This document shows positions 12,562-21,920 of a stretch of 64,000 nucleotides of DNA, in pieces. How positions within the stretch are numbered: position 1 is the first letter of the stretch; each line of letters starts with the position of its first letter. Location: the NCBI GenBank assembly GCA_001599595.1, contig BCHH01000002.1, positions 3,452,427 through 3,516,426 on the forward strand. Reading direction: 5' to 3'. This DNA comes from Beverwykella pulmonaria (taxonomy: Eukaryota > Ascomycota > Dothideomycetes > Pleosporales > Melanommataceae). Under the pieces are notes generated by a model, which did no database searches, was not told the DNA's origin, and saw only the letters and a list, made by a program, of their open reading frames with translations. Made by a program: the position numbers and the translations under genes.

Positions 12562-13353
12562 TTTGAGAGGTGTATCGTGGGCTGTTGGAAATGAGAATGG
12601 GTCGGTGGAGTTGTCGAGAGCCGCAGCATTGTATTTTGGTGTGGTATCGCCAAGGTGCTTCTCGCTTACGCTAAATTAGTACTAGCGCCCGGAGATAGGT
12701 TCTTCCTATTCCGCTCGTGTTCTGCTAGCTTTACTAGCACTTCTCCCCAGTCTCACTACTGAATTTTAAGCGACTCATTATATCCTATGCCATGGCACTT
12801 CATTTGAGGCCGTGTCGGCCTTGCAGCATCATGTAATTTGTATTCAATCTCCATGTAGCCTTGTTGCCGCTGCTCCCAGATAGGTAGCAGACATCTAGCC
12901 ATTAGAACGTCCCTTTTGACCTCAACCTCTTTCTACTCATGGTTATTCGCTTCATTTTGATCAATTAATTCCATTCTGCAGCAGCCCGCACAGCCCCAGG
13001 GTTCCTTCCGGCGACCTTGTCGGTCGAAAAGGAATCACTCCTGTACTCTGTATCGTTCTCGGAAGATGTCATATCGAACAGAATACGGCGATGTGTCCTG
13101 CATGTTCTATCGTAAGGGTGGTAGACATTGCAAAATTCATTGACGATGTGCTATCACGTGCGCGAACTAGCAATGCCGTACCTAATATTTCATAAACGCA
13201 ACTAATCTTTGACTGGATCCCGTCAACACATCTATGAATACTAGCCAGTAGCAAATTTTCAATTGAGACTCTAACAGTGGAACGGACATAGTTTAGGACA
13301 CCTTCAGTGAAAACCACATAGAGTTAACCACATTTTTTGAATAACCACAAAAT
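12562..13353. other. Upstream region of RPL43, no gene supported
   Basis: Short frames only. Pyrimidine-rich tracts directly upstream of RPL43 on its strand fit a ribosomal-protein promoter, but I cannot name a specific element. Confidence 0.45.
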
Positions 13354-14053
13354 TCAAAGCATTACAGCCCCCCAAAACACTCCAACAACCGACCCGAGGA
13401 GGCGATAGCATTCGCGGATCCTTCCACCAGACCCTGTTCCCGCGGACTTTCCAGCAGGCGCGGTGCCTACCAAGACTTTGGTGACTGTCACCGTCGCCGC
13501 TGTAGCCGCCGCTGTTGCTTTAGGGGTCAAGGTGACTGTCTGAACCAGCGAATACCCCGCTGAACAGTATGGGGTGGAGCTCGTGGTGGTGGAAGTCTTG
13601 GGGACTGTGACGTGACGTACGTTAGCTATTATCCTTGGGGATGAGAAAAGGAATGAGCGAATCCTCACTTGTCGAGGCTACTGTTGTGGATGCCGCCGCA
13701 CTTGAGGGACCGTCTCCCTTAAAGGAACAGTATTGGCCCCATGCAGCGATTGCAAAAGTAAAATCTTGAGAATTTGACGCGCAGTCCGATCGGACGCATT
13801 TGGACAAAATCGAGGTTCCATCAGGTCGTAAATCCTCCCTGCACAAGCACCGGCCGTCTGATGCTGGGCAATTCATGGTGTATTGCAGGCTGTAATAGAC
13901 GCAGCTGCGAGCGCATAGCCGGGCACTTGAGAAGGCAGGGACTTCTGTTAATTCAGTGGGACCGGCACTGAGAACGGGACATATGAATTCAAAGAGGGTC
14001 AGAAGAAGAAAAAAAGACACCACTGCCACTGGGCGGGGATATCCAAACGGCAT
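13354..14053 (-). CDS. CFEM-like secreted GPI-anchored protein, copy A (211 aa, 2 exons)
   Basis: Exons are 14053-13669 and 13604-13354 on the minus strand. A GTGAGG donor, GCTAAC branch point and CACAG acceptor join them in phase. The product starts with a signal peptide (hydrophobic FFLLLTLFEFICPVLSAG). A cysteine-rich domain follows with eight Cys spaced like CFEM: CARSC, a lone Cys, CLC preceded by Cys, then KC, DC and a final YC. A Ser/Thr-rich stalk and a C-terminal hydrophobic tail (LLGSVVGVFWGAVML) point to a GPI anchor. CFEM proteins act at the fungal surface, some in haem uptake or host interaction; which applies is not shown. The open frame extends upstream without an ATG, so 14053 is the start. 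A tandem paralogue lies directly upstream. Confidence 0.8.
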
Positions 14054-14416
14054 TTTTTCGAATTCAGATACGGAACTTTCTATGGGGTGTATGAATCCGA
14101 CCCCAAAGTTCAAGAAGAGGCTCTAGTCTGCTCATAAGCTATGTGGTCAATTTTCGGCCAAGTCTGAGGGCGTCGAATCATGGAGCTTGAGGAGGTCACA
14201 TCGACAACACATTGGCTGCATTTGTCTAGTTTAGCCGATTCCCAGACGACTGTTTCTACTTTGCGAGGTTCTCGCCGAATATCAAAACAAAACAAAACCC
14301 TCAACATGGGAGCCAAGACTGAATTCACCGCCGCCTTCTCGGGCCATGCGCCGCACCATTGTAGTCTGTAGGCTGACTACCAACCCAGCCGCGCATAGAA
14401 ATTCCTCCAACTATTT
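14054..14416. other. Spacer between the tandem CFEM-like copies
   Basis: Upstream region of copy A and downstream region of copy B. No gene supported; a 72-codon minus-strand frame here resembles nothing. Confidence 0.5.
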
Positions 14417-15261
14417 TCAGCGCCATCCCCCCATCACCACAGCCCCAAGAACCACTCCAACAATCGCTGTAGGTACCCGTAACAGCCCGAATATCGTCGC
14501 GCTCGACCCAGCTGTTGGTAGAGTGCCTACTGACACTTTAGTGGCCGTTACGATTGCTGCTTTGCTTACTAGAGTCGCGCTCAGCGTCAAAGTCACTGTT
14601 TGTACTAGACTATATTGCGTCTGGCTCGATGCTGCAGAGCTGGGATTCGCCGAACCTTTTGTCACTGTTCACCCAGAGGATTAGGATGGAACTCCGTAAT
14701 GCCAGGATACCTCTACATGTCACGTAGATATGCCACTGATTAATCATGTCCACTCCATATATATATTAGCTGTCCACTTCATGTATTCTACACAGCTCTA
14801 CACGACAGATCATCAATACACACACAATACATCAATCATATACTCCATCATCGCCATTTGACGTTACAAATCCCAAGGATGGTAAGCATAGAGTACTTAC
14901 TAATTGTGCTTTTCGGATCAACTCCTTTGAACAAGCAAAACACGCTCCATGCGGCGAATGCTTAGGATCCATCTAGCGCATTGGTTTTGCAGTCTTTGGC
15001 AATACAGGAAGACAGGCCTGAACTTCCGGCTGGTCGAAGGTCTTCCCGGCAAAAGCATTTGGCATCCTGGTTCGCACATTCCATCCAATTAAGCAAACCA
15101 TTCCATATGCAATTTTGAGCGCATGGTCTTGCGCTCGACCACTCAGGAATTTCGGTCACACCATTAGGACCCGAAGCGCTTTGGGCGGAACGAAAGAGTA
15201 GGACAAAAATCAATACGTGTGTCAAGATTGGAGTGTAGCGGGGGATATCTGTTAAGTTCAT
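14417..15261 (-). pseudogene. CFEM-like GPI protein, copy B, interrupted by an in-frame stop
   Basis: Exon 1 (15261-14901) encodes a signal peptide and a cysteine domain closely parallel to copy A (PCAQNC, CFCREDLRP, SSC, KDC). Exon 2 (14664-14417) encodes a Ser/Thr stalk and hydrophobic GPI tail that share YSLVQTVTLT and a TKVxVGT block with copy A. Between the seventh and eighth cysteines a TAA at 14964-14962 breaks the frame. The frame continues in phase after it (AFAAW, then the eighth Cys in VFC), matching copy A (AIAAW, QYC). The intron of about 236 nt (14665-14900) is long for this window. A truncated secreted product lacking the anchor could still be made, so this may be a recent loss or a remodelled gene. 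Sequencing error is not excluded. Confidence 0.7.
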
Positions 15262-15731
15262 GTTGTTTAGAGCAACTGGTCAGCGTGCGGGACAAAGGAT
15301 GATTGTAGGAGCCAAGAGGACTCGACTTTTCAAGAGGCTGCAGCGTTCTCATATTCGCAAACGTAAAGTTTAGCCAAGCACTCAGGGTGTTGAATCACAT
15401 CGCTGGCAACATTCAGCTCGTCAAAGCACGGCCGCATCAGTAGCAATTTAGCGATACTATAAAGGATTGCCTTGAGAACGCCCATTGTGGTAGCTGACAA
15501 CCAGAACTTCTGCCTCTTCAAGCCACGTGCTGCGCTGCACGTTCATTTTTCAGGCTGACTTCAGTAGGCGTGAACTTCGCCACCACTAGCACTAATATTG
15601 ATAATGACCCGAGTGCCCTAACTTTTCACCGTGCAATTTGATCGAACGGGCGTCTGGTGAAAGCATGGTGAGTGCTCCTTGTGAACAGGTACCCTTTCTG
15701 ACAATCGCGTTTGACATACATGTGGTCATAG
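15262..15731. other. Upstream region of copy B and of the CFEM-RING gene
   Basis: The two genes are divergent across this gap. The first exon of the CFEM-RING gene should lie near its right end. An ATG at 15665 followed by a CAG|GTACCC donor, with a TTTGAC...CATAG acceptor at 15730-15731, would join in phase, but it encodes no signal peptide. Confidence 0.45.
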
Positions 15732-17035
15732 CCCAGCCTCGTCGACCTGCCCTCGCCGACGGCGAGCGAGGTATACCCACCGTGCGCCGCAACTTGCTCG
15801 GAAATACTCACTGCTAATGTGGCATGCGCCACAGAAAATGCTGTGAACGATTGTTTTTGCTCCCAGCTTTCGTGGCCGGAAGCTTGCGGCCCTGTTTGTA
15901 ATGGACAGGCTGAGAGAACTTCAGTGGCGCGGTGGTATTGGGATGTTTGTCCGTCAAAAATGGACTCTCAGCTTGGCCAGTATGCGCGAACCAAGACAGT
16001 TGAAGAATGGGCAGTTCAGACTGCAGCAGATACAAAGTGGACAACCGGCTACAACTGTTACTACTCGGGGCAATGTCCGTGGTTTTCGACACTCACTCCT
16101 CTCACCACGATCGTGCCAACAGCCTCGTCACTATCATCGCCCTCAAACATTAATCGTGAACTCAACACCACGATGGCTCTAGCTACGTCGATTCCAATAA
16201 TTCTTACAGCTATGATCATTGCTGTCATTTGGCTAGCTTTGAGACGACACCGGCGTCTGCAAACCGAAAGAGACACTCGCCGTGATCTTCAAGAACAACA
16301 GCGACAGGATGACGAAAGGCGAAGAGCTGATCTTCGAGAACAACAGCGACAGGATGACGAAAGGCGAAGAGCTGATCTTCGGGATCAAGTGTTCTTACAG
16401 GTCCTACTTGACATCCTGGAGAACAATCGTTCACAAAGGGCATCACCAGAAGCTACGGCAGAGCCGAGGCGGCAATCGCAAAGAGCACCACCAGTAAATC
16501 CCAGTGAAGCCAGGCACGGTCCACGAAGAGCCTCACGAGGTAGTGCGGGAGGTGCCAGAGCCTTCAACGATAGAATGAAAGGCATTGAAACCAACTTGAT
16601 CAGTCTACAAGACCTGGTTCGGCGTCTTCCCGGAGCGATGACTCCTGAACCGGTTAACGTGGATCCATTCGAGAACGAGCTTGCAGAAGCACTTACTTGT
16701 CCGATTTGTATGGAAATACTCACCAATCCAGTCTCCGTCATCACTTCAGACACTCACCGAAACCAAGGATGCCGTAAGTACTCAACATCCGCACTGACTG
16801 TTGTCCACACTAGTAGCTAATATATCGTAGTCCACACGTTTTGCGGTAAGCTTCGAGTCTCTCCATTTTCGACACAGATTTCTGACAATGTACAGCACTG
16901 TGTGCACGGCAGTTCATGGCTGCAGATGGCCGCTGTCCGATTGATCGCTCCCGCATCATTGGAGTCAATGATCATCGCATGCTAGCGGACATCGTTAGGG
17001 TGTTTCTCCATCGTTATCCTACCTGGACTCCTTGA
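15732..17035 (+). CDS. CFEM-like ectodomain / transmembrane / RING-finger protein (at least 398 aa, 5' exon uncertain)
   Basis: Exons supported are 15732-16773, 16831-16845 (15 nt) and 16896-17035, joined in phase. Numbering from 15732: residues 18-75 hold eight cysteines in CFEM-like order (PPC, ATC, VAC, NDCFC, EAC, PVC, DVC). A hydrophobic span at about 149-170 (IPIILTAMIIAVIWLAL) is followed by a basic stop-transfer. A charged helix with two exact 15-residue copies (185-199 and 200-214) follows. A RING lies at 323-369: C323-x2-C326, C347-x-H349, C352-x2-C355, C366-x2-D369. Asp replaces the eighth ligand, as known in Rbx1. Expected topology is cysteine domain outside and RING in the cytosol, suggesting a ubiquitin ligase coupled to surface sensing; this is inference. 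No signal peptide was found because the first exon is unresolved. Alternatively the gene could be 5'-damaged. Confidence 0.75.
16284..16373 (+). repeat. Two tandem 45-bp in-frame repeats
   Basis: Two nearly identical 45-bp units (one A/G difference near the start) encode 15-residue Gln/Asp/Arg-rich repeats in the juxtamembrane helix of the CFEM-RING protein. The first bases of a third unit follow. The near identity of the copies indicates a recent duplication. Confidence 0.9.
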
Positions 17036-17605
17036 AACGGGACGAGTGCGGAAGCGGTGTGAATGCCAGGGCTGATGTCATACGAAGTTAGTACCCATGT
17101 TCCATATGCTACGTTGCTGATTTGAATACGGTCTATATATCTCGTGGCACTTTAAAAGCACTTCAAGGGACTTTCTACGTAATATTACGAATCATGATAT
17201 AATGCATGCAAGTATCTTATATTTCAATGTAATGTTACGGTCTTTGATATACCCCTAATAAGCCTTTCTCACTAGATGCATTAAACGTTTGACATAGCTA
17301 ATACTCACTCCAATTATAAACAATCTTGTGTGTTCGTGAAGCGTCTACCCTGTGCTTTAGCGCGATGTAGCACCCGCAGTCGATTGCATTCGATACGGGC
17401 AGTATAATAGATCATAGCCCACCACTATCGTCGTACACATACTTGTAATGTTTGCTGATTTAGTTTTTCGTTTACTCGGGAGCTCCAGATGGAGGGATGC
17501 TGAATCGCAAGCGCGACTTGGTAAGCTGCGGTTGCCATTGCAGGAATGAACGTAATTAACGCCAAAGCAAGTACAATTGGCTACATATGTTAGAGGAACT
17601 TCCGC
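17036..17605. other. AT-rich spacer before the permease pseudogene
   Basis: No gene supported. A stretch near 17482-17550 could be the worn N-terminal exon of the permease, but the frame is lost. Confidence 0.4.
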
Positions 17606-19025
17606 ATGATTTCAATTGTTGGTTTTGTTGTGATTCTCCAGTCTTCATGGGAAAGTGCACTGCTGGCCGCATATTTTGGTTTGTTCAATGGTGGAACGGC
17701 CGGCGTAATTTGGATGACTGTCATAACTTGGCTCTTCGTCATGGCCATGATAGCGTCACTCGCTGAAATAGCATCTATGGCACCCACAGCAGGTGGACAA
17801 TATCATTGGGTGAGCATTTCGAGTACGTGTGTTTAGTCGCCTCTAATCCGAGGGTATAGGTCAGCGAATTTGCGCCAAAGCCTTCCCAAAAGCTATTGAG
17901 TTACGTAGTTGGTATGGTCTCCCAACACGTGCACCTATATGAGGCTGTCATACTCACGTGATATTCAGGTTGGTGTTCTGCCTTGGGATGGGTCTCCAGG
18001 ATCCCTTCCTGCGCTCAAGTGCTATCAGGTCTCGTAATTGGACTGGTCCTCCTCGTTCATGCAGAAGCGGAGATCGGATCGCTCTGGCACGTAACACTGA
18101 TCATGTTTCTCTGGCTATTCCTCATATTTGGCTTCAACTTCTTCTTTGCGCAACACCTTCCCCTCGCTGAGGATATCATTCTAGTTCTGCATGTTCTGGC
18201 CTTCTTCGCTTTCCTCACCGTCTTCTGGAAAATGGCCGAGCGGTCCCCGGGAGATGAGGTTTTACTACGTAGACGAACGGAGGAGGCTGGAGTTTCATGG
18301 GCACCTCTACTCTAGTCGGCTTAGCAACCCCTCCGTAGTGTTTTCTAGATCCCGGCGCCGGCGCTCACATGTCCAAGGAGCTGGAAGAAGTATTGGGCGT
18401 TCTTCCCAAAGCCATGATGTGGGCAACCTTCTTCAACGGCATCTTCGGCATCACTATGATGATCACCTTCGTCTTCTGCAGCGGAGCCCTGGACTCGGTT
18501 ATCAACTCCGCAACCGGTGTGCCTGTTCTTCAAGCCGTCTACAACGCCACCGGATCCGTTGCCGGAACAGCGGTGATGGGAACCTTGCTGATTATCTTGA
18601 CCTTTTTCGCTGCGGTATCAGTTGTAGCGAGTTCCTCCCGCCAAATCTGGGCTTTTGCTCGCGACAAGGGTCTTCCATTCTCCTCATAGATCGAATTCGT
18701 GCGCCCAGGCTGGGATATCCCCATGAACGCACTGCTCGTTTGCCTGGCTGCCTCTCTGGTTCTTGGTTGCGTTAACTTCGGATCCGATATAGCCCTGAAC
18801 GCAATCGTCTCGGTCTCGAATGCCGCGCTCATATTCACATATATCATTTCTATTGGCTGTGTTAGGCTCAAGCGTCTTCGCGGTGAGCCACTTTTGGCTC
18901 GACGATGGAGTCTGGGGAAGTGGGGTGGAGTGTTGAATGGCCTTGCTCTGGTGTTCTTGGTGGTGGCGTTGGTCTTCTTGTTCTTCCCCATGACGCCTAA
19001 TCCGGCGCCGGTGGACATGAATTGA
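17606..19025 (+). pseudogene. Decayed amino-acid/GABA permease (APC superfamily)
   Basis: Translated pieces follow the fungal GABA/choline permease order: ASMAPTAGGQYHWV then SEFAPKPSQKLLSYVVGW then CSALGW across two short introns (around 17811-17860 and 17913-17967), further membrane helices, GAGAHMSKELE, MMWATFFNGIFGITM, SRQIWAFARDKGLPFSS and FVRPGWDIPMNALL, ending with a final helix at 19025. The gene is broken. A one-base loss near 18258-18266 shifts the frame. In the family-like frame there are stops at 18270, 18336 and 18687; the last two stand where relatives have Trp, so TGG has become TAG. The N-terminal exon is not recoverable. The functional ancestor would have been a plasma-membrane transporter with about 12 spans. 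Confidence 0.88.
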
Positions 19026-19457
19026 GCGATCTTGATGTTTAGCACCCTAGGCGTATTAACTAAAGTGTATTACTTTGTCGGTGAGAAGAGAACCTATGTT
19101 CCACCTGTGTTATTGGTCAAGCGGGATTAGATGGCAGCCAAAAATTATACCGGTGCTCGCAAACATTGTAGTAGGCATATCGTGGGACATAGAGGCTCGT
19201 AAATTACGGTTACTAGATACCAAGAGGTCAGTACGCTTCAAACAGAGGATAGGGAGAAGGGAGCTTGCGTACTCGAAGTTCTTGCTTCTTGCCCATTCGA
19301 TACATGTCTTGCGCATCATACTAAGTGCTTCCCAAGGCGCTGTCATGCATAATGGCCATCTCATTCTCACCATCATTGTATTCTTCGACTACCCGCGAAC
19401 CTTTGAGCTCCAGAGTGACGGCCATGTTGTAGAAAGTAAATTTTGAGTAACACAGGC
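19026..19457. other. Spacer between two transporter pseudogenes
   Basis: A 123-codon plus-strand frame (19075-19446) has no transporter or other family resemblance. Nothing else noted. Confidence 0.45.
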
Positions 19458-20730
19458 TGGGCGAGGCTGCTGGCTACACGACAGCAGGGGACGCATATGT
19501 TAGGGCAAGCAATCGGGCGAATCTCTTGGCGACATCGCTTATCTTAAGTGGGAGAACACGCTAAGGCGGCCATACGTCTCCTCCTCGGGGCCTTTGAAGG
19601 AGCCCTATTCTCATCTTTTGTGTTCGTTATCTCCAACGTGTACTCTTGTGAGCAGCAGGTCAAGCGCATCGCCGTGCTGTATGGTGCTAGTACATTATCA
19701 GGTGCCTTTGGGGGTCTCATCGTGCTATCCAGCTCTTAGGGACTCGATCTGACCTTTCAGCATGGCGTTAGTTATTCATCGTGGAGTAATACTAATTCAT
19801 ATGACCGAGCACCAGAATCTGACATACTTATAGGGCCTATATCTCCATCGTAGTCGGTTTCGCGATCTTGCTCACTCTACTGCACGACTCAATGGATGTC
19901 CGATTCCTCATTATAGGGAAGAACGTGCTAATGAGCGTTCATGCACAAAGGGGTGTCACTATATCCATTGAAAAGGACAAGTTCTTGTGGAAGTACAGCC
20001 GCATGGCGATCTCGGACTCCGTTTCTTGGATTGCGAGTATTGCGCTCTTTTGCGCTACTACGCGTTTATTTGAATTTGGGACGTTTCTGCCTACGATCAT
20101 CGTCAGTCTTGGGTGAGTATTATTTTGGTGTAGAAGAAGATCGCTTTCGGGGCAGGTTTAGGTGCAACTCGCTGCAGGTAAACTACCTATCCATCTCGAT
20201 GTATATATTTACCTGGTGATTCTCTGCTTTGTTGCTTGAATATCTGATAAGCTGAAGAAGAGAGGACTTGTTGCGATGATGGTGCCAATTCCCGTCTTGA
20301 TCAGCCATGCCATCGTCATGGACAGCGATAAAAACGGTGCCGATCTCTTTGCCATGTTCATTGTTGCTGCTGATATGCCCACTTCCTCCACTCTAATTTT
20401 CTCATCACTTACACTACACAGTCATTTGCCCGTTTAACACTCCCATCGTGACATGGGTGAGCAATAATCTCCAGAGTGAGCACGTTCGATCATTGTGAAT
20501 TCCCCTCTTAGTGTCGATTGCAAACATGTCCGGTATCACATCTTCCCAGATTTACCGCTCTAAGGACAAGCCACCTTACGTTATGGGTAATTTAGTGTCT
20601 TTTGATATGGAGAGTGTAGTACTTCATAAGTGCGGGCTTGATGTATTTTGTTATTAAAAGGACGAATAATAAGAGAGCGAAGATGATTGCGAATGGTGGG
20701 CTTAGGGCAACGAAGAATCAAGGTGTGGTT
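19458..20730 (+). pseudogene. Decayed MFS transporter, anion:cation symporter (allantoate/nicotinate permease-like) type
   Basis: Fragments in all three plus frames follow the ACS-family order. A helix-4 region (LLLGAFEGALFSSFVFVIS) is followed by VVGFAILLTLLHDS and the loop preceding helix 7 (SVSWIASIALFCATT then FGTFLPTIIVSLG). Next come SDKLKKRG in the loop after helix 8, NTPIVTWVSNN, then SIANMSGITSSQIYRSKDKP near helix 11, where relatives have the same NxxGxxSSQIYR-like segment followed by a proline-containing PxYxxG. A final stretch resembles the end of helix 12 and the cytosolic tail. Stops and frame changes between every piece show that it no longer encodes a transporter. It lies just downstream of the permease pseudogene in the same orientation. 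Confidence 0.78.
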
Positions 20731-21864
20731 TCATTGCGTTTCGTACTCATAAAGTTCTGTACGGAAACCATCTGCTCCACAAAAGACACAGGTGATTTCT
20801 ACTCTACCGTGACACACAAGTATCTCGAAAGTATGGAACACGAACATCATATCCACAATTGTGGGTAGTAAGATTCACTGGACGTGGCGAGATCGAGGAC
20901 GTCACGGCCATGCAACAATTTATTTCCGGTTTGTCTCGGTATGACGTGCAGCTCAAAGCTCGTGTCGTTTAAGATCTCGAGGAGGTTATCTGGTTCCTAC
21001 TACGAAATTAGCCATAGCGTGTTTGTCTGATGTTTTTATTGCTTGGCGCAGATGAAGTGCAGACATAAGATAGCAAGTCGCTGTTCCACATGGATGACGG
21101 CCGGTGTTTTCCGCAACCTTGCTCTATAATACTACCAAGACACAGAGCTTCCTTTTCTGCCATATTGGATAATCTCCCATTGTGTATGCAGTGGGGATAT
21201 ATGGTGAAAACACATGACCAATTCTAGCCAAGTCCTCGGAGGCTAGAGATCTTATTTGAGCCACGGCTTTTCTTGGATTTGGTTGTGGAACGGACTGCCC
21301 TGGACGTGCGATCTGGTACATTGTGGGGTCAAATATCTGAATGGCGCTTGCGAACACATGTCGAACCCAGTCTATGGAAGAACCTGGCCATCTTGGACGC
21401 GTATGCTGGTCAGTAATGAGGCCGAATACCCCAGCGGGGCTTGAAACCACAAGTACTAAGTCTTAAAAGGATTGTCCCGCCCTGGAGCTGCGTTCCAGCA
21501 CAAAATATATTGACTCGTTCGATGTGACCGAGTCGAGTTGAGTTGCGGAGTGTATTGCTTTGCGTGAAAACTATGGTATGGCTGTGCATAGTTTGTCGTA
21601 TGAGGGCCGTTCGTTAGTCATAGTGAGTGCGGGAAGCGCAGCCACGGGCGATGAGCTGCCCATGGGGTCGAATCGCGCGTCGCCAGAAAGGTGGAAAATG
21701 GACACGCGGTGGGGAGCTGTTGATGTAAGGGCAACTCGTCCTTCGCCATGATACAAATGTACTGGTTGAGCAGCGCGGGGATTATCGTCTTCCTATCGTT
21801 TGTAGATGCGTCCTTCGTGCATGCGATGTACACCCGAAGCCTCTTATCACACTCCCCCATCTCC

Positions 21865-21920
21865 CTTTCTCATCTTTTCTTTCTCATCTTCTCTTTCTCA
21901 TCTTCTCTTTCTCATCTTCG
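21865..21920 (+). repeat. 14-bp pyrimidine tandem repeat, four copies
   Basis: Four copies of a CTTTCTCATCTTCT-like unit in a row, with slight variation in the first copy. It forms a strand-biased polypyrimidine tract. Confidence 0.85.

Noticed and set aside
15592..15832. Minus-strand frames over the CFEM-RING gene start
   Set aside because: They overlap the cysteine-rich coding exon, which has clear family-like spacing on the plus strand.
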